The notes: generated from the letters alone by a model not told the origin. Numbered from the stretch's first letter, positions 22,026 through 34,986 are shown. The stretch is DNA of 64,000 bases from Timema cristinae (GCA_039000515.1 JBCFYV010011135.1:19550178-19614177), one strand, 5' to 3'. Translations and numbers: made by a program.

Positions 22026-22987
22026 TATGACAATTGCGTTGTGTATTAATAAAGTTCATGCCATGAGGGAGGTTATATTATGAATATCTTTACCAGAATG
22101 CTTGCGAGTAGGACTTAGACATTCTCTAGCTAGTATAACAATTTATATGGACACTCCACTTAGTTTTAAACCCCAAACTACCCATCATAGATAAACTGGA
22201 GTAAAATAGTTTGTCATTTTGTAGGCACGTGTTCACTATAATGCAGTTTTTACCATGTTTCTAATTCAATTTGATGTTTGTATTTCTAGCTTTTGTTTTT
22301 ATAATATCTGTTGAGTGAATATTGAGATAATTAATGACCAATATGACTTCAAGTGTTGTTTGAATTAAATAATGTAATTGACTATAAATGTATTGTTTTT
22401 TGTATAATGCACTTTACAATTAATAAATCTGATTTATTCTAGCTTTTAGTAGCTTCTACAGATATGTTGGCATTCCTATGATTTATTATTTAAAATGTAT
22501 TAAAACAAACATATTCAATAAATAATATTTTCCCTATGGTTTTATTAATTCATCTTTTCTCAATGTATTGGAATATTATGTTTTATTTGTTCTAACATTT
22601 GATATATTGTGGATTTTAAATGAATAAACTTGATAACATCTTTAAGCCATATTAAAATTTCATAAATACAAAGTATTTAATATGAAACCTTAAGAAAGAT
22701 AAATTAATAATTTTTAATTTATCTTTCGAATATAATAACTGTTCAAAACAAATCAGTTTCAAAATTTTTATCTATAAATATTCCTATAAGAAAAATACTT
22801 AAAAGAGAAGGTGGGGTACATTGGTGGTCTAAGTTTACTGAAATAAAAAATTGGACCTTTCGTAAGACAGAACACATAAAAATTATAATTAATTAATTTA
22901 GAAAATATGTATACCTTTCTATAGTAATCATTATTTCGAAAGGCCCGAAACTATGTAGTATATGCCACAACAACTATAATATCTATA

Positions 22988-23239
22988 TACCCGCCTCGGT
23001 GGCGTAGTTGGCTAACACCCTTGTCGTATTGAGCTCAACTGCTGAGGACGGGGAGATCGAGGTTCAAATCTCGGTTGGGTGAACTGTGGGTGGTTTTTCC
23101 TAAATGGTTTTCCACTCTACTTCCACGCAAATATGGGTTCACTTCCTCTAATTCAACCTTCCCAATTCCTAATACATTAGCGTAATTAGTACTTAAAGCG
23201 TAAAACCCTAACTGGTAGTAAGACGCGGTGCTAAATAAC
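22988..23239 (+). mobile_element. SINE-B copy
   Basis: Plus-strand copy beginning ACCCGCCTCGGTGGCGTAGT, with B box GAGGTTCAAATC, body and shared tail GTAGTAAGACGCGGTGCTAA. Target duplication ATAATATCTATA (22976-22987 and 23240-23251). Confidence 0.94.
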
Positions 23240-23815
23240 ATAATATCTATAACTCAAATTTAATTGTACTGAGTAATTAGCATTGCGCATCTAGCACCAA
23301 AATAATGTTTATTCTTATTTTTATTTTTAGATATTTAACGTACACTTTTTTAACTGACTGATTATATAATCATACAAAAATATATATATGAGCGAGAGCT
23401 AAAGGCATACTAATCTTTCAGGGAAAGGTATTTTCACATACATTTAAGGGTTATTTCACATGCCACATCTAACATGGGACCAATGGTTTTACTGCCCCTC
23501 CAAAGGAGGTTTTGCTACACACTTATATCACTCAATAAATAGATTTTGACCACATTTGGGTTTGAAACAAGACCATCGAGGTCAAAATATTATTTATAAA
23601 TATTACTAAAAGCTTTTATTCTTTATAGATATGTGTTTTCTCTCCCTTTATACCGTGTGAATGAATTGAGAATTTTTGGAAACAATTTTCTGAAACTATA
23701 TTTGGACCAAAAAAGAATTAAAAAAAAACAGTTTTATCTAAAGTGTTACATAACGAAGAAACTCATGATTTGTATGAATCCTGAAACATATAAAGGATAG
23801 TCAATATGTGCAGGG

Positions 23816-24320
23816 TCTATCTCGTGGCTCTTGAAGTAAGGTTCTAGCCTCAGAACCTTATGTTCTAGGGTTTAAAACCCACCGGGGTCAACGGATTTAT
23901 CTTGATCGATACAATTCCATAGCACAACTTCCCTCAGAGGGTAAGTAAGGCCATGAGTATAATATGGATTTTGGTGTGTAAAGTAACACCGGAAAATATG
24001 TGAAAATACCTTCTCCCAGGGATGGCCCGAGGAAAATTTTGCATCCAACAGGATTGCTTTTTGGTGCCTCCTGTATAACTGGGTGATAGTAATCAATATG
24101 AAAATAGTCCCCAAACTTAACATAATCTTATCAAACTCAGATTACTTTAGGTAAAGTTGGTAGTTTGTTTAGCGCCCCCCTTGAACCGACGCCCCGGGCA
24201 ACCATGCAGTTCACCAGCCCTTAAGCCGCCCTGTCTTTCTCAGCAAAATGGTTAGGCCTTTTCATTCTCACTCATAGAAATGTCCGAGTGCATTTGATAT
24301 GAGTTGGTTCAGAACGTGCA
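23816..24320 (+). mobile_element. SINE-C-like copy, diverged
   Basis: A tRNA-like head (CGTGGCTCTTGAAGTAAGGT, then GGGTTTAAAACCC) is followed by TCCATAGCACAACTTCCCTC, GAAAATACCTT and ATTCTCACTCATAGAAATGT, in the same order as 26875-27150 and 27585-27850. Boundaries and possible internal insertions are uncertain. Confidence 0.6.
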
Positions 24321-24954
24321 CGTTAAAAACCTCAAATTAATAATATAAAAAAAATAATCTAAGGCTTTGTTTGGGGTGTTATATCGAATGTAAGGGTTAC
24401 TATAGGGTTATATCATAAACTAAGTTAGAGGATCCTGAAAATACAAAACTTTAATAGGTTTTAAGACCTCTTTGTAGAACAAGAGGGTGATAGGAGAATA
24501 ATATTAATAAGAGTTTAAAGGAGGTTGGGCTTCAGATTAAAGATTGGGTGGAAGTGTTTCAGAATAGGGTTGACCATTGAGCCTACGTGATGGCACCCAT
24601 AATGTTTCAAACTCTTTAAAAGCAGAGAATTATTTTGATATTTACAATTTTACAAATGATTATAAAGAGTCATTTTTTGCTGTACAATCTGTAAAATCTA
24701 ATCGTTTAGCCTCCCCATACCTTTATAATTTTAATAGAGAGCGCTCTTATTAATTTTACATAATCTATAATAGTATTTTACACCAATTATATTGAACAGC
24801 TAGCACGTGGATAATATATTTGTATCATCTAGTTTTAACTAATGCTGTTAAGAGATTATGTTTTGACTACACGCCAATATTGTAATTCATGTGCTTTTCT
24901 AAGATTAGGCTCGTCACCTAGTTTCTTTTTTATTCCAGGTTGTGTTCAAATTTG

Positions 24955-25440
24955 CGGACAAGATTTGGGGTGTACGATCTGGTTTCACGCTATGTAGAGC
25001 TTGCGTGGACCAGATATTTACATTTCATCAAGTGTTTTATTGATTTATTGCAGTGAGTAAAGAAGTTTATTGTGCATTCGTTGATCTGGAGAAATCTAAC
25101 TATCGGGTTTGTAGGGAAATATGGTACGAAATGATCTGAGAAAGTGTGATGTAGATTCAAGATGAGCTAATGTAACAATGGTGTTATATGCTGGAAATAA
25201 AGAGTGAGTTTATGGGGATGCAGCTTTGAGCGAGTGGTTAGGCACTGAACATGGTGTTAGACAAGATTGTGCCATATATCCATGGTTGTTTAGTGTATTG
25301 TTTGATATGTATATGAGTGATGACCGTGAGGATTTTAGTTTGGTGTACAAATGGACAATGTGACTGCAATTGTGCTGCTATTTGCATATGGTAACGTATT
25401 TATTGTTGAGAATGTGGACCAGGATGGCTTAAATTAGATG
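24955..25440 (+). pseudogene. LINE reverse-transcriptase fragment (decayed)
   Basis: With stops and frame changes the translation shows GFTLCRACVDQIFTFHQVFY, KEVYCAFVDLEKSNYRV, GVRQDCAIYPWLFSVLFDMY and LLFAYGNVFIVENVDQDGL. These are the 'C..QIF.LRQ', 'AF.DLEKAYD', 'GVRQGC..SP.LF' and 'FADD' blocks of non-LTR reverse transcriptase. The catalytic DD is YG here. Not functional. Confidence 0.83.
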
Positions 25441-25731
25441 TTTAGCTATTTACACCGATTCTTGCCTATGCCATAAGAGGAGGGCTTTATTAGATATGTA
25501 TGTATTCATGTAGCCATACGCGTATATAAAACTATATATATAGATTTAGTAAAATCTCTTGTGGTTTAAACCTTAGGGAAACTCCAGTTCGGAAACCAAA
25601 GGTCTAGCTAGGTCCATTGAAGCTTGACAATCCTTAAAGTGCAATAAATGTTGGTGACAGTTAAATATCATGTTTGAAGGCTACAACAAACCAGTGGTTT
25701 TCAAAGGCTGTGCCATGCATCATCAGTGTTA

Positions 25732-26031
25732 TTATTATTATTATTATTATCACAGCGTCTTAATACCTATTTGGGGTGTACGCACTTACGCTAATGTGTA
25801 ATGGAAGGATGATTGTGATATAAAATGGAGAACCTACAGTCGAGTTTGGAATCCGAACCAAGGTAGAGACTTGGCATTCCACACATTCACAAGTTGTGTT
25901 TAATACACGTCTTGTCAGAGGTGAAGGAAGGGTTTTGGTAACCAGATATTTTTGTGCCAGGACCGAGGATTGAACCCAGAACCCCCAACACAGAAGTACT
26001 ATACCTTACCCAGACCTGCAGGTCACCCTGT
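25732..26031 (-). mobile_element. SINE-A copy, diverged
   Basis: The (ATT)n tail, the shared tail motif and the GTCAGAGGTGAAGGAAGGGT body are recognisable on the minus strand. The head reads as a decayed GGTGACCTGCAGGTCTGGGT. Confidence 0.87.
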
Positions 26032-26554
26032 ATACCAGTGTTCCCGTTAAATGATAAGTTAAAGAGTTGAGTGGAAATAATTAAGAAATTTAGATAGACA
26101 TTTATAATTTTAAAAAAAATTAATTCTTTTTCAACTAGAGGACAAACACACACGTATTTGATGTTCAACTGTGAAAAGTCTCTATTCACGCGCTTAGCCA
26201 AGTCTCCCATAGAGATTCCAACTCTCATCTTTGGTGTGCCTCAATAACTCAAGTGAAAGAATTGTGTGCCAAAAAAACAAAAATCTGATTAATCAAGAAT
26301 CAATGCATTTTGAAAAAAAAAAAAAAACCTTTTTTAATACTTTAGCTACGTCTTACTTTTCTTATCGTTTAACTGCATATTTGAACTTATAAGAATAGGA
26401 CGAGTAAAATATTATATAGAGGAAATATATCAGATCTGGTTTAGAATGAAAATGGGAAGATGATTATAATTAAAACAAAAGCTAATCTCACAAAACCGGG
26501 CTGAGATTTGAAAGCTTACCCTCCCATTATTGGTATAGATAAGCCTGAGACTTA

Positions 26555-26756
26555 GGGCCAGTTTCATAGTCAAATTTAGTACGCCTCAAGTGCGGCGCTA
26601 CACTAAGTACATGACGACACCTACCTAAACCAGAATGGAATGGGCCGTTCTCACATATGAAACTGGCCCATTCCATTGAATTTCAGGTAGGTGTCATCAC
26701 TTACTTAGTGTCGCACCGCACTTGAGGCGTACTAAATTTGACTATGAAACTGGGCC
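26555..26756. mobile_element. Foldback MITE, PIF/Harbinger-like, 202 bp
   Basis: Almost the whole element is an inverted repeat: the left arm GGGCCAGTTTCATAGTCAAA is mirrored at the right end, with arms of about 90 bases around a short centre. TTA stands on both sides (26552-26554 and 26757-26759), the 3-bp target duplication typical of PIF/Harbinger. No coding capacity. Confidence 0.85.
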
Positions 26757-26874
26757 TTAGTCTACATGTTCATCTATACATTAAAGAGATGCTGTTTTTT
26801 TATTATTAAGGGTGTTAATTTATTGAATATCTTCATACGGTTTTATTTCCAATGGAATTATCAACATCCATAGT

Positions 26875-27150
26875 TTTGGGGTACAGTGCTTGCCATGGGA
26901 TCAGAATATCATGGGTTCAAATCCAGCATTATGTTGATGTATTTGTATCGAGTGGTAAATATCCATAGACCAAATTCCTTTGGAGACTAAGTAAGGCTGT
27001 CAGTCCCATTTTGGTTGTGGAATGTAAAAGAATCTTGAAAAATAATGTGAAAATACCTTTCCTGGCAAAATTGGTTGACTCTTTCGCTTTCGCTCATTTA
27101 AAATTATCGTGTACTGATACAATCAGTCGTTTCAGACAGTGCAAGCAAAA
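26875..27150 (+). mobile_element. SINE-C-like copy
   Basis: Head GGGGTACAGTGCTTGCCATG with B-box-like GGGTTCAAATCC, then GTGAAAATACCTTTCCTGGC, CTTTCGCTTTCGCTC and ATTATCGTGTACTGATACAA. Shares blocks with 27585-27850. Confidence 0.68.
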
Positions 27151-27584
27151 TATAAAAAATAAATTAAATCTTATAAAGGGATGAGTCTGAAAATTTAAAA
27201 CAATTAAAAATTTCTTCTAATATAAAATATTAAAACCTTGTGAAATTATTACACTTAGATTTAAATGCTAATTGGGGGGGGAAGGGGGAGAAGAAAGAGG
27301 GTAAGAAACTATAATTTGTTTTCTGGTTAGTTACTTTAATTTCACTATTAGGTTATCCCACGTGAAGAGTAATTGAAAATGAGAATTTTTCATTGATAAG
27401 TAATAGTTTTATAAATCATAAAATTTGAAAACCAAATTTGAAGTAATTAAAGTAAATTTTAATACCCAACAGTTAGCGTTTGCTGTATTTCTTAAGAAAA
27501 TAAATAACAAACCTTTTCTTTAATAACTTGGATTTCTTCAATGCTTCCCAACGCTCCATTATGTGAGCCTATATTAGTTAGGTC

Positions 27585-27850
27585 AACACCGGTGGTCTTG
27601 GGGGTAAGTGCTGGCCTAGGACCCGATATTCGTGAGTTCGAACCTAACCGGGATGAAAGGATTTTTTTCTTGAGCTATACAAATCCATAGCACAGCTTAC
27701 TTTGGAGGGGAATTAAAGCTGTCGGTATTATTTTGATTGTGGTAGGAATGTATGTGAAAATACCTTTCCTGGCAAAGTTAGTAGGCCTTTCGCTATCGCT
27801 CATAGAAATTATCGTGTACTGATACAATCAGTGGGCTCAGTAACTTAACA
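27585..27850 (+). mobile_element. SINE-C-like copy
   Basis: A-box-like ACCGGTGGTCTTGGGGGTAA, B-box-like GAGTTCGAACC, CCATAGCACAGCTTACTTTG, GTGAAAATACCTTTCCTGGC and ATTATCGTGTACTGATACAA. Its tail differs from SINE-A and SINE-B. Confidence 0.72.
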
Positions 27851-27874
27851 TTGGATATCTTAATTAAATAAAAA

Positions 27875-28153
27875 AGTGTCATCTGGTGGTCTAGGGTAAG
27901 GTGTCGTATTTCTGTGCTGGGGGTCCGAGGTTCAATCCTCAGTCCCGGCACAGATTTATCTGATTACCAAACCCTTCCTTCACCTCTGACAAGACATCTT
28001 GTGAATGTGTGGAGTGCCAGACCTCCACCGTGGTTCGGATCCCATGTTAAACTGTATGTCCTTCATTTCATCTTAAAATCACCTTACCATTACACATTAG
28101 CGCAAGTGCGTACAACCCAAACGGGTAGTAAGACGTGGTGCTAATAATGATAG
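27875..28153 (+). mobile_element. SINE-A copy
   Basis: Plus-strand copy from GTGTCATCTGGTGGTCTAGG to GGTGCTAATAATGATAG, flanked by TAATTAAATAAAAA (27861-27874 and 28154-28167). The head has lost one G of the A box. Confidence 0.92.
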
Positions 28154-28426
28154 TAATTAAATAAAAATAACAAAAAAGCTTTAGTTATATTGTAAGACTT
28201 ATGCTGAAGATTATTCCTTCGTGCTTTAAATGTTATGTTAAATGCATGAAGTAAAGTAAGAAACAAGCTTGGTTAAGAATTATCCGAGTGTCTGTGATCA
28301 ATCACATTATGAGGTGCAGACCATTTCACACGGTAAGCGTGAAAGAATTAACGGTAATGATGCCATTCGACTTAAACAGAGTGTTTAAAGAAGGGCTATG
28401 AACACACATATTTTCTAATGATATTA

Positions 28427-28690
28427 CCCGCCTCAGTGGCGTTGTTAACTAACGTGCTAGTCGTGTTGAGCTCGACTGTTGAGGACGGGGAGATCGAGGT
28501 TCGAATCTCGGTCGGGTGAACGGGGGGTAATTTTTCCTAAATGGTTTTCCCTCTCCCTCCACGCAAATGCGGGTTCACTTCCTCTAATTCAACCTCCCTA
28601 ATTCCTAATCCATTAGCGTAATTAGTACTTAAGAGCGTATAACCCGAATGGTTAGTAAGACGCGGTGCTAAATATTATTATTATTATTCT
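28427..28690 (+). mobile_element. SINE-B copy
   Basis: Plus-strand copy with head CCCGCCTCAGTGGCGTTGTT, B box GAGGTTCGAATCTC, body and shared tail ending (ATT)n. TTCTAATGA occurs on both sides. Confidence 0.92.
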
Positions 28691-29242
28691 AATGAAATTC
28701 AAACACTTGCTTGTAAACTAGCTGACGTCAGGGAATAATGGTTAATATTCCTGGATCCTATTCCAGAGGTCCTGGGTTCAATTCAAAGCAGTACCGCAGG
28801 TAATCTTCCCTAACGAGAATTGTTTCCACGTTAACCATGTTATTTCTAATAAATTTTTACGAGCACCGCATATTTATCAAAATTGCTATAGTAATAATCA
28901 CATAATTTCATAGTCACATAGTAACCACATTTATTCCCCAGACCAAACGACGGATACATATCCACCATTGATAGTAAAAAACCTTAAATTTCCAAACAAC
29001 AGAACCAGCAGAAGAAATCTAAAGTAAATATATAAATCATTAAATAATCTATGGTTTAATTACAGAATATAAAACATGGAAAATAATTATTTCATTTTCT
29101 TTATAAACAAATTTGAATATATGATTAAAAATTCTCAAATATAAAAGTATATCTCTAAAAATATTTTATAAAACCTGTTATAATCACAAATATTTAAATT
29201 TTATCACAATATATTAGACATTCCTTTTAAATTAATTTCGCC

Positions 29243-29402
29243 AGGCCTCCACCGTGGTTCGGATTCCACGTTAAACTGTAGGTCCTTCATTTCATCACAC
29301 AATCACCCTACCATTACACATTTGCGTAAGTGCGTATAACCCGAACGGGTAGTAAGACGCGGTGCTAATAATAATATAATAATAATAATAATAATAATAA
29401 TA
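29243..29402 (+). mobile_element. SINE-A copy, 5'-truncated
   Basis: It begins in the body at CCAGGCCTCCACCGTGGTTC and keeps the complete tail plus (AAT)n. The tRNA-like head is absent, as expected from incomplete reverse transcription. Confidence 0.9.
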
Positions 29403-29610
29403 AATTAATTTCAGTAAAAAATAATAATTTTGAATTGGAACCCTAAAAAAGAATAATTTTATTTTACTGACCTACAAAATGAGGCATGGCTTACGTCAAA
29501 TATATACATATATTTTAATCAAAGTATCATTAAATACATTACTGTATATTATCATTGTAGACCATATTTACCATTAATACCCAAAAATAAACCACACCCG
29601 ATTTTAGGCA

Positions 29611-32600
29611 AGGGTCAAACAAGTGGTGTTACATGTGACATGGGGTTCTCAAAGATTGTGTTACAGGAGATACCAGGGTAACACAGGTTGTGTTACATGT
29701 GACATGGGGTTCACAAAGATTGTGTTACAGGAGATTCAAGGGTCACACAGGTTGTGTTCTACGAGATAAAAGGGTCACACAGGTTGTGTTACATGTGACA
29801 CGGGGTTCACAAAGATTGTGTTATAGGAGATACAAGGGTCACACAGGTTGTGTTACATGTGACATGGGGTTCACAAAGATTGTGTTACAGGAGATACAAG
29901 GGTCACACAGGTTGTGTTACATGTGACAGAGTGTTCACAAAGATTGTGTTACAGGAGATATTAGGGTCTCACAGGTTGTGTTACATGTGACACGGGGTTC
30001 ACAAAGATTGTGTTACAGGAGATACAAGGGTCACACAGGTTGTGTTCTACGAGATAAAAGGGTCACACAGGTTGTGTTACATGTGACATGGGGTTCACAA
30101 AGATTGTGTTCCAGGAGATACAAGGGTCAAACAAGTGGTGTTACATGTGACACGGGCTTCTCAAATATTGTGTTACAGGAGATACAAGGGTCACACAGGT
30201 TGTGTTTCATGTGACACGGGCTTCACAAATATTGTGTTACAGGATATACAAGGGTCACACAGGTTGTGTTACATGTGACATGGGGTTCACAAAGATTGTG
30301 TTCCAGGAGATACAAGGGTCAAACAAGTGGTGTTACATGTGACACGGGCTTCTCAAATATTGTGTTACAGGAGATACAAGGGTCACACAGGTTGTGTTTC
30401 ATGTGACACGGGCTTCACAAATATTGTATTACAGGAGATACAAGGGTCACACAGGTTGTGTTACAGGAGATACAAGGGTCACACAGCTTGTGTTACATGT
30501 GACATGGGGTTCACAAAGATTGTGTTACAGGATATACAAGGGTTACACAGGTTGTGTTACATGTGACACGGGGTTCACAAAAATTGTGTTACAGGAGATA
30601 CAAGGGTCACATAGGTTGTGTTCCAGGAGATAAAAGGGTCACACAGGTTGTGTTACATGTGACATGGGGTTCACAAAGATTGTGTTACAGGAGATACAAG
30701 GGTCACACAGGTTGTGTTACAGGAGATAGAAGGGTCAAACAAGTGGTGTTACATGTGACACGGGTTTCTCAAAGATTGTGTTACAGGAGATAAGAGGGTC
30801 AAACAGGTTGTGTTATATGTGACACGGTGTTCACAAAGATTGTGTTACAGGAGATACAAGGGTCACACATGTTGTGTTCCAGGAGATAAAAGGGTCAAAC
30901 AAGTGGTGTTACATGTGACACGGGCTTCTCAAAGATTGTGTTACAGGAGATACAAGGGTCACACAGGTTGTGTTACATGTGACAGAGTGTTCACAAAGAT
31001 TGTGTTACAGGAGATACAAGGGTCACACAGGTTGTGTTACATGTGACATGGGGTTCACAATATTTTAGGTATGGTTACAGGATGTTAATTAGGGTCATCA
31101 CAGATTGTGTTACATGTGACACGGGTTCACAAAGATTGTGTTACAGGAGATACAAGGGTCACACAGGTTGTGTTTCCAGGAGATAAAAGGGTCACACAGG
31201 TTGTGTTACATGTGACAGGGGTTAACAAAGATTGAGTTACAGGAGATACAAGGTCAAACAAGTGGTGTTACATGTGACACTGGCTTCTCAAAGTTGTGTT
31301 ACAGGAGATACAAATGTCACACAGGTTGTGTTCATGTGACATGGGCTTCACAAATATTGTGTTACAGGAGATACAAGGGTCACACAGTTGTGTTACATGT
31401 GACATAGGGTTCACAAAGATTGTGTTACAGGATACAAGGGTTCACACAGCTTGTGTTCCAGGAGATAAAAGGGTCAAACAAGTGGTGTTACATGTGACAC
31501 GGGCTTCTCAAATATTGTGTTACAGGAATACAAGGGTCACACAGGTTGTGTTTCAATGTGACAGCGGGTCTTCACAAATATTGTGTTACAGGATATACAA
31601 GGGTCAACAAGGTTGTGTTACATGTGACATGGGTTCACAAAGATTGTGTTCCAGGAGATACAAGGGTCAACAAGTGGTGTTTACATGTGACACGGGCTTC
31701 TCAAATATTGTGTTACAGGAGATACAAGGGTCACACAGGTTGTGTTTCATGTGACACGGGCTTCACAAATATTGTATTACATGGAGATACAATGGGTCAC
31801 ACAGGTTGTGTTACAGGAGATACAAGGGTCACACAGCTTGTGTTACATGTGACATGGGGTTCACAAAGATTGTGTTACAGGATATACAAGGGTTACACAG
31901 GTTGTGTTACATGTGACACGGGGTTCACAAAAATTGTGTTACAGGAGATACAAGGGTCACATAGGTTGTGTTCCAGGAGATAAAATGGTCACACAAGTTG
32001 TGTTACATGTGACATGGGGTTCACAAAGATTGTGTTACAGGAGATATTAGGGTCTCACAGGTTGTGTTACATGTGACACGGGGTTCACAAAGATTGTGTT
32101 ACAGGAGATACAAGGGTCACACAGGTTGTGTTCTACGAGATAAAAGGGTCACACAGGTTGTGTTACATGTGACATGGGGTTCACAAAGATTGTGTTCCAG
32201 GAGATACAAGGGTCAAACAAGTGGTGTTACATGTGACACGGGCTTCTCAAATATTGTGTTACAGGAGATACAAGGGTCACACAGGTTGTGTTTCATGTGA
32301 CACGGGCTTCACAAATATTGTGTTACAGGATATACAAGGGTCACACAGGTTGTGTTACATGTGACATGGGGTTCACAAAGATTGTGTTCCAGGAGATACA
32401 AGGGTCAAACAAGTGGTGTTACATGTGACACGGGCTTCTCAAATATTGTGTTACAGGAGATACAAGGGTCACACAGGTTGTGTTTCATGTGACACGGGCT
32501 TCACAAATATTGTATTACAGGAGATACAAGGGTCACACAGGTTGTGTTACAGGAGATACAAGGGTCACACAGCTTGTGTTACATGTGACATGGGGTTCAC

Positions 32601-33984
32601 AAAGATTGTGTTACAGGATATACAAGGGTTACACAGGTTGTGTTACATGTGACACGGGGTTCACAAAAATTGTGTTACAGGAGATACAAGGGTCACATAG
32701 GTTGTGTTCCAGGAGATAAAAGGGTCACACAGGTTGTGTTACATGTGACATGGGGTTCACAAAGATTGTGTTACAGGAGATACAAGGGTCACACAGGTTG
32801 TGTTACAGGAGATAGAAGGGTCAAACAAGTGGTGTTACATGTGACACGGGTTTCTCAAAGATTGTGTTACAGGAGATAAGAGGGTCAAACAGGTTGTGTT
32901 ATATGTGACACGGTGTTCACAAAGATTGTGTTACAGGAGATACAAGGGTCACACATGTTGTGTTCCAGGAGATAAAAGGGTCAAACAAGTGGTGTTACAT
33001 GTGACACGGGCTTCTCAAAGATTGTGTTACAGGAGATACAAGGGTCACACAGGTTGTGTTACATGTGACAGAGTGTTCACAAAGATTGTGTTACAGGAGA
33101 TACAAGGGTCACACAGGTTGTGTTACATGTGACATGGGGTTCACAATATTGTGTTACAGGAGATATTAGGGTCTCACAGGTTGTGTTACATGTGACACGG
33201 GGTTCACAAAGATTGTGTTACAGGAGATACAAGGGTCACACAGGTTGTGTTCCAGGAGATAAAAGGGTCACACAGGTTGTGTTACATGTGACATGGGGTT
33301 AACAAAGATTGTGTTACAGGAGATACAAGGGTCAAACAAGTGGTGTTACATGTGACACGGGCTTCTCAAAGTTTGTGTTACAGGAGATACAAATGTCACA
33401 CAGGTTGTGTTTCATGTGACATGGGCTTCACAAATATTGTGTTACAGGAGATACAAGGGTCACACAGGTTGTGTTACATGTGACATGGGGTTCACAAAGA
33501 TTGTGTTACAGGAGATACAAGGGTCACACAGCTTGTGTTCCAGGAGATAAAAGGGTCAAACAAGTGGTGTTACATGTGACACGGACTTCTCAAAGATTGT
33601 ATTACAGGAGATACAAGGGTCAAACAAGTGGTGTTACATGTGACACGGGCTTCTCAAAGATTGTGTTACAGGAGATACAAGGGTCACACAGGTTGTGTTC
33701 CAGGAGATAAAAGGGTCACACAGGTTGTGTTACATGTGACATGGGGTTCACAAAGATTGTGTTACAGGAGATACAAGGGTCACACAGGTTGTGTTACATG
33801 TGACACGGGGTTCACAAATATTGTGTTACAGGAGATACAAGGGTCACACAGGTTGTGTTCCAGGAGATAAAAGGGTCACACAGGTTGTGTTACATGTGAC
33901 ACGGGGTTCAGAAAGATTGTGTTACAGGAGATACAAGGGTCACACAGGTTGTGTTCAACTAGATAAACGGTCACACAAGCTGTG
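29611..33984. repeat. 4.4-kb minisatellite of 32-bp half-units (64-bp pairs)
   Basis: The common unit is 64 bp and splits into two related 32-bp halves. One begins GGTTGTGTTACATGTGACAC and ends GGGGTTCACAAA; the other begins GATTGTGTTACAGGAGATAC and ends AAGGGTCACACA. A variant second half (GGTTGTGTTCCAGGAGATAA) often follows in tandem. A stretch from about 29937 to 31063 recurs unchanged, as far as I can read, at about 32023-33149 (offset 2,086 bases). All three plus-strand frames contain stop-free runs of about 80 codons purely because of the repeat. Confidence 0.95.
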
Positions 33985-34033
33985 TTTACGATTCCTTTGG
34001 ATTTACTAATATACATATTTAACTAAATAATAA

Positions 34034-34317
34034 TTTTAGTATCACGTCTTACTACCCGTTCTGGTAATATGCACTTACGCTAATGTGTAATGGTAGTGTG
34101 ATTGTGAGATGAAAATGGAGGACCTACAGTTTAACGTGGGATCCGAACCACGCTGGAGGCTTGTCATTCCACACATTCACAAGCTGTGGTTAATACACGT
34201 ATTGTCAGAGGTGAAGGAAGGGTTTTGCAATCAGATAAATCCATGCCGGGATCGAGGATTGAACCTTGGACCCCCAGCTTTGAAGTATGACTCATTACCC
34301 CTAGACCACCAGGTCAA
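34034..34317 (-). mobile_element. SINE-A copy, diverged
   Basis: Minus-strand copy with tail (ATCACGTCTTACTACCCGTT), body and head. It lies just after the 29611-33984 minisatellite and 190 bases before a Helitron-like element. Confidence 0.9.
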
Positions 34318-34506
34318 CCTATAAATAAATCGTAGTCATTGCTAAGAGACACTGTTTAAAACATAATAAAAACTGTGTAATTTTAAACTATTTATTAATA
34401 CAACATTTCATTCTGAATTCAAAAGTAAGTTAAGTAAGCTATTAAAGGGCTTGCCTCTTCTTCAGCCCTAAAACAACTGCATCCATAGAGTTTCATTTAT
34501 CATATA

Positions 34507-34986
34507 CTAGATAGCTGTTGCCCGCGGCTTTGCTCACGTGGAAGTTGATTATATACAAATACGAAATATACATATGTATTTACAGATTAATTTAAAATAT
34601 TACGTTACGTTGATGACCATAACTTGACCTCAGATCAAAAATAATGCAAGTCCGATACAAACTTTCACCCCCTTTTTCATCCCTTATTAAATAAAATTTC
34701 CAAAATTCCTGAAACACGTATTTATTTGTTTTACGTCTATAACCGAAATACAAAATTTTGTTTATGTAACTTTCAAAATGACGGACTTTCATACATAATA
34801 TCATCCTCTTTTTTGACCCCTTTGGGGTGGAATTTTCTAAAATCCTTTCTTAGTGGGTGCCTACATAACAAAATGAATAAACAGTCCGAATTTCATGCTT
34901 GTAGCCTTGATAGTTTGTGCTCGGCGATGATGAATCTGTCAGTCAGTCAATCAATCAATCAGGACATGTTATTTTATAAGTATAGA
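34507..34986 (-). mobile_element. Helitron-like element, copy 2 (complete, about 480 bp)
   Basis: On the minus strand it begins A/TCTATACTTATAAAAT and ends with the hairpin region plus CAGCTATCTAG/T. That gives the 5'-TC, 3'-CTAG, A/T insertion pattern without a target duplication. It is the same family as 1-406, in opposite orientation, and non-autonomous. A run of TGAT/TGAC repeats lies near its 5' end (34935-34965). Confidence 0.68.

Noticed and set aside
21471..22083. Long open frames of alternating Ile/Tyr/Met on both strands
   Set aside because: Translation of the TATAYA microsatellite.
22988..23080. Possible tRNA genes at the SINE heads (A box and B box present)
   Set aside because: They are joined to SINE bodies, flanked by target duplications and repeated many times; they are retroposed heads, not tRNA genes.
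29690..34009. Many open frames of about 78-80 codons (MLHVTRGSQRLCYRRYKGHT type)
   Set aside because: They are produced by the 64-bp repeat in all three frames and stop regularly; no start, splice or family support.
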